This document shows, in pieces, positions 20,863 through 31,535 of a stretch of DNA of 64,000 nt. Position numbers and translations under genes: made by a program. The notes under the pieces are model-generated. The model made no database searches, was not told the DNA's origin, and saw nothing but the letters and a program-made list of their open reading frames with translations. Source of the DNA: Polytrichum commune (taxonomy: Eukaryota; Streptophyta; Polytrichopsida; Polytrichales; Polytrichaceae); assembly GCA_950295325.1 (NCBI GenBank), contig OX485803.1, positions 55,443,554-55,507,553 on the forward strand, read 5' to 3'. Each line of letters begins with the position of its first letter. The stretch's first letter is position 1.

Positions 20863-23470
20863 ATCTGTTGGCGTCCCTGCCAACTCTAAGTCTCTTCATC
20901 GAGCCTTCAGTCTCTTCGCCTTCATCAACGTCCATATAATCTTGACTACCCGAGCCTCTTTGTCTGCTCTCCTTAGCTTCCAGCCGCATGATGGCTCGTT
21001 GAAGATCCTCGTCTCGCTCCACAGCCTGAGGATTATTCTTTCTCTGCCACTTGAGGAAACGCTCAAAAGGTCCAGCTCGGGTGAAAGGAAACTCATTAAT
21101 CAAGGAGACATGAACTCCTTCGATGAAATGGGTCAACGCCATAGCCTCCACAACTCGGATCCATCGGGATGGCCTGTATTGTAATTTTAGAAGCATCAAA
21201 AACTCCTGCTTCGACTCATTATGCACGTTCACGTTGATTGCGAAATTCCATCGGGGACACCAATCGGCCAATGCTGCACAAAAAATTGCCGCTCTGAAAC
21301 ACACTGGATCCTTGTGCGTCTTGTGCTCATCAAAAAATCTCTGGTACGCCTCTCGGCATTGAGCTGGCATGTTAAAACCGGGTGCACCTTGAATTTGAGG
21401 CCAATTGTACTCCACCGACGCTATGGTCGAATCAGGTGCCCACTTGTGACGTCGAGCACACGGACAAAATTGAGGATGCAAATGCACTGCTGGTGGGGGT
21501 TCGAAAGACCATGGCCCACTAATCTGTTTGTATACCAAATCTGCAGCCATCTGTTCCACTCGGGAGAGACCATAGTCTTGCAAGATCCAAGCTATCGCTG
21601 CCCAAGTTGGAACAGGCTGCTCTTGCGCATTGTCAAACAATTCCTCGTACCGCCCCAAGTATCTCTGATCCGCCACATTGCCTCCTTCCGGGATGACTAT
21701 AATCTTGGAAAATGTCGATACATACCCGGGTGGGGCCACCAAAAACTGGACCTGTCCCTTCATTGTAAACACTGGAGGCTTCCTTGTTTCCACAGCCTGA
21801 ATGTACCTCTCGATCCTTTCTAAAGACCTATCCCTATTGTAAAGGTAGTGTGACCCTGTAAAGTCCTCATTTTCTACCATCCTATAGGTCCTCTTGAGGT
21901 TACAACTCACGACTCTGGCTAAGAACTCGTCATGCTTCATTATGGGTAACAACTCCTCCATATTCCTCTTCCACTTCGCCCGAGTCTCACGATTCTGACC
22001 ATAGAACTGCTGTGACATTTGGGTCCCATAATCTGTCCAATCTACCACTCTCTCTTCCACTCGGCGACCTACAGTGCGTCTAACGTGTAGCTGCTCCTCA
22101 CAATCTGCATAGTACAGGTAAATTCGAGCTCCCACATCCCCTATCACTACATAAGCCTGAAAGGGATCTAACAATTTCAGGTGCTTCCTAGCTAATATTT
22201 CTGTGAACAAATTCTCAGCTGTGCACTTCACAGAAAAATCCCACAACTCCTCAAATTGCTCCGGGGTAAGACACGCCTCTAATTCCAATCCGACCATAGT
22301 AAAAAACAAGTCACGTTGAAACATATAAAACTGATGAAGGTTAAAATTAGGAATAACCTTCTTCTCCACATCCCACAGCCTTGTACAAATCTCCAAAGGT
22401 AGCTTGATGGAGATAGGTGCAGACTGCTCTTGTTTCACGGGTACCAGTGCCATTTGTGGGACCATCAGCTCTTCGGTGTTACTGGATCTATCCACCATCA
22501 TGGGCCGCACAGGCTCCTTCCCTCGTGAAATCTCCACGCCCTTTCCTTTTTTCTGCTGGAGCTCTTCAAGCTGCCTCTTCAACTCCGTGTTCTGAGCCTG
22601 TAACTCCTCGAAGCGACGATGGTCATTAAACTTGTCTTGCAACAATTGATTAATTTGCTGCAAGTACCCCGCACTTTTCTCCTGAACCTCGACCAATTTG
22701 TCCTTCTTCTCGGACAACTGAATCTCTAACTCTCGCAGTCTAACTCTGGTATGTCCTAATTGCACCTCCAATTCTGCTACATTTGGTGAATCAGGGGACT
22801 TCGGTGGTGTAGGTAAAGCGTTCCGCGGAGGGGTCACATCAATCCTATTCCCTTCACACAGACAGGAAATGAAAAAGGCCGACATCAAGCAAATATTCGT
22901 TGGTGATTGGGCCTTTCGAGTTTGGATCTCCTCATTTATTCGGTTCTGCACCACTTTAGCCCACCTTACTTCCTTTCCTTCCCAAGTTCGGATGGCTGCT
23001 ACAATGTACTTCTGCTCCATCTTATGTTCTTCCGGTCTGAACAGCAAGTATGTGTTCACAAAATCGAACCATTCCTTCCAATGGCTTCGAGCTGCTTCAA
23101 AATTCCACTTGTTGTCTTTCCCCCATTTGAACTTATAATCAAAAATCTCCTCTGCTTCCGCCTTCTTCAGATCTGGCAAAGCTTCCATACTCACCCCATG
23201 ATCAGGTAAAGCCAAGGTCTGAGATATTGATAAAGTGGAAAAGTTCACTGTCGCTCCTGCCACCTGTGCAAACTTCGTCTTCAGCTGGTAGGTATTGACG
23301 AATTGGGTGACCTTCGCAATGTTGACTTCTTTTTCCACGTCCCGTATCCATAGTAAAAATTCCCAGAGCCCTGCCTGCTCCAATTGGCTCCGATTCTTCG
23401 CCATGGCTTGTTGCAGTTTCCGAGGAATTTCAGGGAGGACCACTGCCAAAACTGTAGGGATTGGGGCCAT
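20861..23470 (-). CDS. 869-residue accessory ORF between pol and 3' LTR (unknown function, coiled coil)
   Basis: Same strand as gag-pol, intact, ATG at 23470, stop inside the PPT. I do not recognise the family. Visible regions: an N-terminal tryptophan-rich helical-looking part (residues 1-210); a proline-rich hinge (TPPRNALPTPPKSPDSP, about 213-229); a long coiled coil with heptad leucines and Q/E/K runs (about 231-305); a basic/acidic linker (KGKGVEISRGKEPVRP); a larger mixed domain (about 350-800) with an F-C-P-C-A-R-R-H cluster near 666-673; and a tail with an acidic run (DYMDVDEGEETEG) then a basic MKRLRVGRDANR that could be a nuclear signal. No signal peptide or membrane segment is obvious, so it does not look like a viral envelope. 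Tat/Ogre elements are known to carry extra ORFs here or before gag. A nucleocapsid-assembly or host-factor role is only a guess. Confidence 0.85.
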   Translation of the reverse strand: MAPIPTVLAVVLPEIPRKLQQAMAKNRSQLEQAGLWEFLLWIRDVEKEVNIAKVTQFVNTYQLKTKFAQVAGATVNFSTLSISQTLALPDHGVSMEALPDLKKAEAEEIFDYKFKWGKDNKWNFEAARSHWKEWFDFVNTYLLFRPEEHKMEQKYIVAAIRTWEGKEVRWAKVVQNRINEEIQTRKAQSPTNICLMSAFFISCLCEGNRIDVTPPRNALPTPPKSPDSPNVAELEVQLGHTRVRLRELEIQLSEKKDKLVEVQEKSAGYLQQINQLLQDKFNDHRRFEELQAQNTELKRQLEELQQKKGKGVEISRGKEPVRPMMVDRSSNTEELMVPQMALVPVKQEQSAPISIKLPLEICTRLWDVEKKVIPNFNLHQFYMFQRDLFFTMVGLELEACLTPEQFEELWDFSVKCTAENLFTEILARKHLKLLDPFQAYVVIGDVGARIYLYYADCEEQLHVRRTVGRRVEERVVDWTDYGTQMSQQFYGQNRETRAKWKRNMEELLPIMKHDEFLARVVSCNLKRTYRMVENEDFTGSHYLYNRDRSLERIERYIQAVETRKPPVFTMKGQVQFLVAPPGYVSTFSKIIVIPEGGNVADQRYLGRYEELFDNAQEQPVPTWAAIAWILQDYGLSRVEQMAADLVYKQISGPWSFEPPPAVHLHPQFCPCARRHKWAPDSTIASVEYNWPQIQGAPGFNMPAQCREAYQRFFDEHKTHKDPVCFRAAIFCAALADWCPRWNFAINVNVHNESKQEFLMLLKLQYRPSRWIRVVEAMALTHFIEGVHVSLINEFPFTRAGPFERFLKWQRKNNPQAVERDEDLQRAIMRLEAKESRQRGSGSQDYMDVDEGEETEGSMKRLRVGRDANR

Positions 23471-25487
23471 TTCTGACTCCTAAGTGACTCTTGGCAGTAC
23501 ACTGTCCTAATTTGTGTGCAGTCCGTTGAGAACCCTGCAGTAACTACACTTGAACCTGGTCAGTTTACTCAGCAAGGAACCTTTTGGGACTCCTTTATTC
23601 GACAATTGAGCACTCTGTCAAGACTATAGTCCCTTGAGCTAAACCTTCTTTCTGGGTGACTCATTCGAAAAGATCTGAAATCAAAGCTAACACATTTCTG
23701 TCTCTTTTGGTCGTATCAGCTACAGGGTGCACAGATGTTTGAACAAGGACGAGTTCCCTAAGACAGCCAAGACTCTGTATAAAAAGACAATCACAGAGGA
23801 CCTATCCTTACTGCCAGTTTCTTTCTCAATCAATTTGAATCCTTAGACTCTGACCTTTCCAAGAAAGACTAAGCTCTTTAGAGGACGACAAGGTTCAGTG
23901 TGCTAAAAGAATTTTGTATACCTATTAGGATCCCTCTACCAGAAGAGATATCTAAGAGCATTTTGCATAAAGAGATAAGCAAGATAAGGAATCACATCCG
24001 AGATCATCAAAGAGCTTACTATTTGTGACATTGTGTAACAAAGTTCCCTACCCTACTGATAATTATTAACTACCACTCCTCTGAATCTTTCTTCTTCTTG
24101 ACTTGAGCATGTTTCCACATTCTCTTCTGATTCTGGCTTCTTTTCTTTCTTTTCTTTCATTTGGTAGTCTCTTCTCAGAATGTCCTTGCTACACTCAAAA
24201 ATTCATACTTGGAATTTTCTTTCCTATCTCTCTTTTGAGGTTGATTCTACCTACACTTTCTTCTGTGAAGAGTAAAGAATGTGGTACTAGATCTTTCTTT
24301 GTTCAAGCGGCAACATTTTTATCTCTCAGGATAGAAATTTATTGCCTCACACTGATCTCACTCCACCCTCTTTCTTTCACAATATGAAACTATCTATTTC
24401 TCATTCTGTTTCTTGTATTCACTCCTTTGAGAGTTGGATCACTATTCTGGTCTCTTTACTGATCTCTCGAACGTCTCTCCATTTTCCTCAATCTCTCGGA
24501 AATATTCCTCTTTTCTCTATGGCAATTCTATCCTACTTCTTCTCAGAGTTACAATCTGTTACACATTTCAGTTCACCCATTAGGTTCATTAGGGTTCATC
24601 TATGTTAAGAGAGATTCTTGCAACCTTATGGCGTCCATAGAATGTGAACAACCAACCTTCAACTCTTTAAGTTACATGATCAATAATGTGGACAGATTTA
24701 TCACACAGTTGCAAAAAAACTTGAAACTGGAACTAAAGCTTGATTTGAAGTATGGAATTGCTCGGCAGCTTGCATTGGAAAGTGATGAAATTCTTTCAAC
24801 TCGATGTGTTAATTACAAACAACTAACATTCTTATTTGAGCAATGCAATGCACCTGAGAAGAGTTTCACCTGAACAAGTAAGGGTTGTCTCTTCAGCTCC
24901 CTCTTCACTCCTTGCCCCACAATTCGTCTCCTCTTCCGACAATTCCTTGCTGTTAGAATCTCTTCCGCGCTCCGCACTCCGCTTCTGTTCCAAGTCTCTC
25001 TCTCTCACACTCACTTAGCTACAGTCTCTTTTCCGCAATCACCTTCCTCTCTCTTTCTCAGCCCTAACTGCTCCCACAATAGGTGCACTTGAGATCTTAG
25101 GCCAAAACGCTTCGAAGTACCTGGCGCCGAAGAGACTATAGTCTGGAAGAGTGGAGGCACTTCGCTTCGGCCACTGTCGAGTGACACTCTGACGGCTCAT
25201 TACCCAACCGTCACTCCTGGTTTGAAGCGACTCTTTTCACACGGGGATTGTTCCATCCCTAACTATTCATGATTACTCTCCCAAGAGACTTCTTTTCAGC
25301 TCCATTAGACTATGGTCCAGGATTCTTCCTTATTATGAAACTAGGTACTTTTCATAAGCCTGATTTCAGTTTCTTAAAAGAGTTAATGTGATTGTGAAAA
25401 AAAATTTGAAAAATTTATTAATACACAGGTTTAATATTACTTTTTATTATTCTTATAATTTTCAATATATTAAGTAGCTTATTATAA
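23471..25487. other. Spacer between pol and the accessory ORF in the Tat-like element
   Basis: About 2 kb without a sense ORF of size. The plus strand is pyrimidine-rich at 24090-24600. Motifs GACTATAGTC (23622 and 25134) and GACTATGGTCC (25312) echo the LTR motif. It probably acts as leader for the downstream ORF. An antisense ORF lies within (separate entry). Confidence 0.6.
24628..24873 (+). CDS. Short antisense ORF (81 residues), unknown
   Basis: Plus-strand frame opposite to the element's coding direction: MASIECEQPTFNSLSYMINN, then VDRFITQLQKNLKLELKLDL, ending EQCNAPEKSFT. Composition is protein-like (helical, amphipathic, few rare residues), and no sense ORF overlaps it, so it is not a shadow of a coding frame. 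Antisense ORFs between pol and the 3' LTR have been described in several Tat-lineage elements. A donor-like AAGTAAGG follows the stop, so splicing is conceivable. Function unknown; it may be chance. Confidence 0.35.
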   Translation: MASIECEQPTFNSLSYMINNVDRFITQLQKNLKLELKLDLKYGIARQLALESDEILSTRCVNYKQLTFLFEQCNAPEKSFT

Positions 25488-25502
25488 CCTCCCCCCTTCT
25501 TT
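25488..25502 (-). promoter_or_regulatory. Second polypurine tract directly after pol
   Basis: The minus strand reads AAAGAAGGGGGGAGG, 16 bases after the gag-pol stop. It resembles the terminal PPT and could act as an internal plus-strand primer, or be the relic of an older 3' end. Confidence 0.55.
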
Positions 25503-25518
25503 AACTTAGTAACTGTCC

Positions 25519-28500
25519 TCAGTTACTTCGATATACTTTCAAACGATTTCCATTAAGTCGGGTGGGTAGAACATTTCCTGCAAAATCTTCTAATTCAAAA
25601 GAACCATTGGTATGCATTACCCGTACTTTATAAGGGCCTAACCAATGTAATCGAAATTTTCCCGGGAATTTCTGAAATCGGCTATCATAAAGTAATACTA
25701 AATCCGTGGGTCCAATCTTTTTATCTTTCATTTTGCTATCATAATAGGACTTGCGCCATTTTTGTATGGCGGCCGTATTTAAATATGCTTGACTCCGAGT
25801 TTCATCTAATTTCTCAAGCATATTAATACGAGCTTCTAATGATTCCGCGTCACCAAGACGCTCATTTACGGCGATTCTTAATGATGGTAACTCCAATTCA
25901 ATAGGTAAGATTGCCTCTTGCCCGTATACTAATTGGAAGGGAGTGAATTTAGTTGTGACTTTATATGCAGTCCGATATGCCCATAATGCGTCAATCAATT
26001 TAGTATCCCAATCAGTCATAGATCCTTGCACTGTTTTAGTAATTATTTTACAAAGGATTCCATTGGTCTTCTCGGTCTGACCATTGGCTCGTGGATGATA
26101 AGGGGTAGTCAATCGATGTTTAATTTTGTATTTTGTTGTTAACTCCTCAATAACATCATTGACAAAATGTGTACCTCTATCACTCACAAGTTCTTTAGGA
26201 CATCCAAACCGTGCCATAATATTTTCACGTAAAAACTTGGCAACAACTACTTTGTCATTAGTTTTAGTGGCTTCGGCCTCCGCCCATTTTGTGGTGTAAT
26301 CCGTAGCTACTAAAATATAGCGATGACGACCATGACGACTTGGTGGGTTTATAGGACCAACAAAGTCTATACCCCATTTTTCAAAAGGGGCTAACGCTAA
26401 AATTGGGGTTAAAGGCATTGCGGAAGAAGAAGTGGGCTTACCGATACGTTGACACATGTCGCATTGCCTCGTGTAAGTACCACAATCCGCAAATAGCGTA
26501 GGCCACCAATAACCTGATTGGAGTATTTTACGGGCGGTAACATCACCCGCAAAATGGCCACCGGCGGGATTATCATGACATTCTTTTAAGATGTGTGGGA
26601 TCTCTGAACTCGTTACACATCTACGAAGAACGCCATCTTTACCTTGTTTATATAAAGTGTTAGCAATAATAGTATAAGGTCCCGCTTTATATGCTAAGCG
26701 TTTCTTTTGCTTTTCGGTATAGCCTTCCGGAAAAGTATTAGTTTGTAGATAATTAATTATTTCAGCATATTCCGGAGGTATAACATCCACAAAGAACAAT
26801 TGAGCATCGGGGAATGAATCGTCAATGGGTTCCTCACCTACTTCTTCGTTTAAGCGAGACAAATGGTCGGCATTGGCATGGCTTTTACCAGGACGTACTT
26901 CAACCGTGAAGTCAAATTCTTGTAAAAGTAAGACCCATCGAGCAATACGACCGCTCAATTGTGGTTTATTCACCATGTATTTTAAAGCATCATGATCAAC
27001 GTGAAAAACCACTTTATTCCCTAATAGGTAATGGCGAAATTTTTGCACCGAAAATATCATGCCTAAGGCCTCGCGTTCCGTTACCGAATAATTTTTTTCG
27101 GCTTGGACTAGTTGTCTACTTGCATAATATATTGGATGGTCACGTCCTTTCTTATCTTTTTGGCTAAGAACAGAGCCTAAGGCCACATTTGAGGCATCCA
27201 CATAGATATGAAAATCTTTATCCCAATTTGGTGGTATTAAAATAGGAGCTGTCACAAGCTTCCGTTTAAGGACGTTAAAAGCATGAGTACACGCTGAGGT
27301 CCATACGGGTGGTGTTTCAGTCTTCCTTAGTAATTCAGTTAAGGGCATAGCTACGGTAGCATACCCATGAATGAAACGACGGTAATAACCTGTATGACCA
27401 AGAAATCCTTTAACTTCAGAAACTGTGGTAGGAATGGGTAATGACGCTATAATAGTTACCTTATCGGGATCTGTAGCTATCCCCCTCTCCGATACAATAT
27501 GTCCCACCAATTTTCCGAAGGGAACTAAAAATGCGGATTTGGCCGCATTTATGGAAATACCGAACTCCATGCATTTATCAAAACATTTTTGGAGGTAATC
27601 GGCATGTTGTTCCATAGTTCCGAACACCGCGAAGTCGTCCAAGAATATTTCCATAAATTTACGTAAATATTCTTGAAATGCTTCGGTCATAACACGTTGA
27701 AAGGTCGCGGGAGCATTGCATAAACCAAATGGCATAACCATATATGCAAAGGTCCCCCAATCCGTAGTAAATGTTGTGTACCATCGATGGGGTTCATAAA
27801 TTTGGATTTGATTGTAACCCGAGAACCCATCCATAAAAGAATATGTTTTGTGGCCCGATACCGCATCTAACATAGTGTCAGTGAAAGGGAGTGGAAAATA
27901 ATCCTTCCGAGTGACACTATTCAATCTACGGAAGTCTTGACAAATTCTTAATTTCCCATTTTTCTTGGGTACAACAACGATGGGTGAAACCCACTCACTA
28001 TAAGGGACTTTGTAAATGAACCCTGCTTCTAATAATTTGTCAATTTCTTCTTTAACTAAGAGGGAATATTTAGGATTCATTCGATATTGTCTTTGTCTTA
28101 CGGGGGCCACACCTTCTTCTAACACAATTTTGTGTTCACATACCTCCGGTGGAACACCTCGTAGGTCTTTATAGGTCCATGCAAATACGTGTATATTTCT
28201 TTTAAAGAAATTATACCAATATTTCCATTCGGTATGAGAAATTTTCTCATAAACTTTAATTATTTTAGGGACTTCTTCCGTGCCCAAATTCATTTCCTTA
28301 CACACGTCCTTAGAAACATAGCTTTTGATTGGAGTGGAAGATGAAAACATAGCATCTTCCCAATCCTCTTCAGAAGCAGGTGGTAGTGGTTCGGGTTTCT
28401 TACGAACCGTGGATTGTTTTCTACCCAAAGGTTGGGGTGGATGGTCTGTTTTGGGAGCTATAGTAGTGACAATATTACACACAGATTTTTGCCACTGGAG

Positions 28501-31110
28501 GATGGCATCATCCGAATCTCCATCCTCCAATGGAAAATAATATTCTCCCATGCCTAATGAAATTGGACCGGAATGACTCTTAACATTATGTATGGGTTCG
28601 CTAAGTGCGTAGTCAGTTTCCGAATCGGATCCATCCGATGAAAATTCCGTACCATCGTCTTGGGTTTCCCCTTGGTATTTGGTAGGAAATAGAGGTAAAA
28701 TCATTTTCTCCGAACCACGTCCTAAGGTTAAGGTTCCTTTGCCCCAATCTTCTTTGGCTTGGGCAAGAATTAACCATGGACGTCCTAGAATGCCAGGTAT
28801 TGGTTGCACGGCATCCGAGGTTCGGAAAACAATGAAGTCAATCTTATATTCTTTCCCGGCCACTATTACTGACACTTGGGGAAGTTCTCCCAATGGTTTA
28901 GCACGGGTGTGGTCCGCCATTTTTAATATAATGGGTGTGGGGATCATTTTAGTTATTCCCAATTCATTTAAGGTTTCCACACTCATTAAGTTAACACTTG
29001 ACCCTGTATCAACCTGGAACCCGGGTATTAATACCCCATCAATAATGACATCCACCGCAGGAGCTCCGGGATCCTTACTTAGTGTGACGTCATGTATATC
29101 CACCGTCTTTGGTTTCTTTCTGATCATAGACGAACTTAACTTACTCCTACAATGGGGTGCTATCGCTAGCAATTGCCTCATAGTAATTTGGGGTTTTATA
29201 TTATCCAAATCATTTATAATGTCATAGTGTTGAAGCCCGCTAGCTAATTCCATCACTCGTGTCCGTTGAGACGAGGATTTCCGATGAGCACTTCCGGAAT
29301 TCAACACACTGTAACTAGGTATCCTAATCGGTGGATGATTGATCCGTGTCACAGTGGTAGGTAATTTAGTAGTTCGATTCATATGAGGAACTGCTACCGG
29401 TTGTGGTTGAAGATTTTGGGTAGGCACCGGTACAGGCTGTACTACCTTTGTAGGTGGTAACGTCTGGGTCGGAATACTTCCTTGTTGTGAACTTCCAGGG
29501 GTGATGGGGTTCTGCAAATTAGAGTTATTGGTGTCTAAATTTATGGGGGAGTCATAACCAAGACTTTTATCGTCACTATTGTCATCCGGTACCGGCAGTG
29601 GTTCAACTATCCGTTTTGACCGAGTAGTGACGGCATGGACTTTGGATTCAGGATATGAGGAGTGCTGGTAGATGGTATGTTGAATGTGATTCACATTTCT
29701 GGACCCGCCGTCCCCATCCTCCTGAATACGGACATGTTTGCCTTTCTTCCAGTCCCTATCATTAGGTTGGTAATCCTTTTTAGGTTCGGGGCACTCATCC
29801 GTAGGATGTCCTGCCGTTTTACACTTTCCACATAGGGGAACATAGTCTTGGGACTTTTTTGGGTTAGGACATTCATTAGCATAATGTCCCAACTCTTGAC
29901 ACCTATAACATACGGGTATTTTCCTTTTATCATTGGAGTTAGAATTGTAATTTCGCATATTGTTATTATAAGGAGGCCCGTCCCAGTTGGGTGGACCGTT
30001 GGTTCTACCCCAACTAGGTCGGTTAGGGAAATTGATCGGGACCGGCCGTTTATTAAAATTCCTTCGAGGATTATAATTGGCATTTGGGCCTGGCCCGGTT
30101 CTCTCTTCTTGCCATGGTCGACTCCGATTATCGTCAACTTGATTAACCGGGTGCTGGGGTCTTAAATTCCAACATTCGCTCACCGAGTGGCTACCCCCAC
30201 AATAAGTGCATTTGATTCGTATGCCTTGGGGTGTAGGACACTCATTAGCCACATGACCATGCCCTTTACAATTAGTGCACCATACATTTGTACGCTCATT
30301 GGTAACTTGAGGTCGTTTTGGTGCACCTTTCATGACCTTGACCGACAATTCGATCAATTGTTTGGTTAAGTTCATGATAGCATCTTCATGTTTAGCTATA
30401 GTGGGGTCATGGGTAGAGGACGTCATCCCAGCCGGTTTAGGAAATATAGGGGTGGTGAAAGTGGTGGAAGGATGAACATCCGTTATATAGTGTTGATTTT
30501 GATTAGTTATGGGGAAGGTTCCCATATGGGGAGGTATAGGGTTATTTGAGTAGGTGTTGTCCGTATAGATGACTAAATCGTCTTCTAAACGGCATTCCTC
30601 CCAAATTTTGGCTCGAGCATATGCTTGCCCATATGTTGCCGTACGACCTTCCTTCACATACGTTTTCAACTCTATTGGATACAATCCTCCAATAAAAATG
30701 CTCATAAGGAAGTTATCCGGTATTTGGTGAACCCCCATACGTTGCAGGATATCTTGCATCCGCCCGTAATAGCTGTCCACCCGTTCATTTATCCCCATCC
30801 TTATGGTTCGTAGTTTTTCTTTTAAACTACTAGCAAAACCTAAGGGTCGGAAATGATCTAGGAAGGCATTTTTCAATGCATTCCAATCCGCGAATGCGGG
30901 TTGTCTTAAATACCACGCGAAGGCATCTTCCTGCAAAGAGGCGGCAAAGACCTCTTGAAATTTAGCAGGAGGGATGCTATTCGCAGCACATGTTACTTCA
31001 AATTTAGCAATATGTGTATCAGGATCAGCACCTGGCCGTCCTAAGAAATAAGGAATGTGTACTACATTAGTAATACGAGGATTTGGATTAAGTGGTAATG
31101 GCTGTGCCAT
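25519..31110 (-). CDS. Gag-Pol polyprotein of the Tat-like element (1863 residues)
   Basis: One unbroken frame. Gag capsid homology occupies residues about 15-185 (AWYLRQPAFADWNALKNAFL, MGINERVDSYYGRMQDIL). Four CCHC zinc knuckles follow at about 278-291, 304-317, 401-414 and 428-441. Protease has the D-T-G triad at 701-703 (FQVDTGSSVNLM). Reverse transcriptase spans about 1010-1190 with FLDD at 1156-1159. RNase H starts at about 1299 with VDAS (Asp 1305). Integrase has the HHCC zinc site (His 1512, C-x2-C from 1550) and the catalytic triad Asp 1582, Asp 1644, Glu 1680, with 35 residues between the last two. The C-terminus has the GPY-type region (LHWLGPYKV) and no chromodomain. All key residues are present. 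The ATG at 31110 is the first in frame, yet the frame is open upstream to about 31533. Confidence 0.97.
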   Translation of the reverse strand: MAQPLPLNPNPRITNVVHIPYFLGRPGADPDTHIAKFEVTCAANSIPPAKFQEVFAASLQEDAFAWYLRQPAFADWNALKNAFLDHFRPLGFASSLKEKLRTIRMGINERVDSYYGRMQDILQRMGVHQIPDNFLMSIFIGGLYPIELKTYVKEGRTATYGQAYARAKIWEECRLEDDLVIYTDNTYSNNPIPPHMGTFPITNQNQHYITDVHPSTTFTTPIFPKPAGMTSSTHDPTIAKHEDAIMNLTKQLIELSVKVMKGAPKRPQVTNERTNVWCTNCKGHGHVANECPTPQGIRIKCTYCGGSHSVSECWNLRPQHPVNQVDDNRSRPWQEERTGPGPNANYNPRRNFNKRPVPINFPNRPSWGRTNGPPNWDGPPYNNNMRNYNSNSNDKRKIPVCYRCQELGHYANECPNPKKSQDYVPLCGKCKTAGHPTDECPEPKKDYQPNDRDWKKGKHVRIQEDGDGGSRNVNHIQHTIYQHSSYPESKVHAVTTRSKRIVEPLPVPDDNSDDKSLGYDSPINLDTNNSNLQNPITPGSSQQGSIPTQTLPPTKVVQPVPVPTQNLQPQPVAVPHMNRTTKLPTTVTRINHPPIRIPSYSVLNSGSAHRKSSSQRTRVMELASGLQHYDIINDLDNIKPQITMRQLLAIAPHCRSKLSSSMIRKKPKTVDIHDVTLSKDPGAPAVDVIIDGVLIPGFQVDTGSSVNLMSVETLNELGITKMIPTPIILKMADHTRAKPLGELPQVSVIVAGKEYKIDFIVFRTSDAVQPIPGILGRPWLILAQAKEDWGKGTLTLGRGSEKMILPLFPTKYQGETQDDGTEFSSDGSDSETDYALSEPIHNVKSHSGPISLGMGEYYFPLEDGDSDDAILQWQKSVCNIVTTIAPKTDHPPQPLGRKQSTVRKKPEPLPPASEEDWEDAMFSSSTPIKSYVSKDVCKEMNLGTEEVPKIIKVYEKISHTEWKYWYNFFKRNIHVFAWTYKDLRGVPPEVCEHKIVLEEGVAPVRQRQYRMNPKYSLLVKEEIDKLLEAGFIYKVPYSEWVSPIVVVPKKNGKLRICQDFRRLNSVTRKDYFPLPFTDTMLDAVSGHKTYSFMDGFSGYNQIQIYEPHRWYTTFTTDWGTFAYMVMPFGLCNAPATFQRVMTEAFQEYLRKFMEIFLDDFAVFGTMEQHADYLQKCFDKCMEFGISINAAKSAFLVPFGKLVGHIVSERGIATDPDKVTIIASLPIPTTVSEVKGFLGHTGYYRRFIHGYATVAMPLTELLRKTETPPVWTSACTHAFNVLKRKLVTAPILIPPNWDKDFHIYVDASNVALGSVLSQKDKKGRDHPIYYASRQLVQAEKNYSVTEREALGMIFSVQKFRHYLLGNKVVFHVDHDALKYMVNKPQLSGRIARWVLLLQEFDFTVEVRPGKSHANADHLSRLNEEVGEEPIDDSFPDAQLFFVDVIPPEYAEIINYLQTNTFPEGYTEKQKKRLAYKAGPYTIIANTLYKQGKDGVLRRCVTSSEIPHILKECHDNPAGGHFAGDVTARKILQSGYWWPTLFADCGTYTRQCDMCQRIGKPTSSSAMPLTPILALAPFEKWGIDFVGPINPPSRHGRHRYILVATDYTTKWAEAEATKTNDKVVVAKFLRENIMARFGCPKELVSDRGTHFVNDVIEELTTKYKIKHRLTTPYHPRANGQTEKTNGILCKIITKTVQGSMTDWDTKLIDALWAYRTAYKVTTKFTPFQLVYGQEAILPIELELPSLRIAVNERLGDAESLEARINMLEKLDETRSQAYLNTAAIQKWRKSYYDSKMKDKKIGPTDLVLLYDSRFQKFPGKFRLHWLGPYKVRVMHTNGSFELEDFAGNVLPTRLNGNRLKVYRSN

Positions 31111-31535
31111 TGGTTGTGGTGGTGGTACCGGAGGTGGTGGTGGTGGTGGTGGAGATGGTGGTGGTGGTGGCGGAGTTAATAAAACTTGAGAAGATTGTAT
31201 CGGTTGGTTTTGTGATTCTCCCGAAGTTGAGCCAAAATTTAATTGTTGGGGTTTAAGAGGTGATAATATGCCTGTTGAGGTGTTATCCTCGACAGGAATG
31301 TGATCTCCCTCGGTTTCTTCACTATCGGTTTGTTCTTGGCGTAATTTTATGACCGACCTTAACCAACCCCTATTCCTCTCCGCTTTCTTCCTCCGATAGT
31401 CTCTTGCTATAGCACGATCCTCTCTAGCCTTATCATTGGCTGCCTTTCTTACTGAGGCTGTTTGTGCATGAGACTTCGCATGCGCAGGTTCCAGTATGAA
31501 AGATGCATATATCTTTAATATGCTCTACCCAATTT
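31111..31535 (-). other. Open, ATG-less N-terminal extension of the gag frame
   Basis: The gag frame stays open for about 140 codons above the first ATG. It would read a basic segment (KAREDRAIARDYRRKKAERN), an acidic one (EQTDSEETEGD) and a proline tract of about 20 residues coded by the GGT-rich run at 31121-31175. Its composition is protein-like. It begins just inside the 3' end of ORF B, so it could be reached by a -1 shift from ORF B, or it may be untranslated leader. Confidence 0.5.

Noticed and set aside
21221-21823. 200-codon plus-strand ORF
   Set aside because: Antisense shadow of the 869-codon ORF.
20861-23470. Envelope-like protein, as reported in some Athila elements
   Set aside because: No signal peptide, no clear transmembrane segment, and a long coiled coil with a charged tail instead.
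28679-29227. 182-codon plus-strand ORF and other plus-strand ORFs within 25519-31110
   Set aside because: Antisense shadows of the gag-pol frame.
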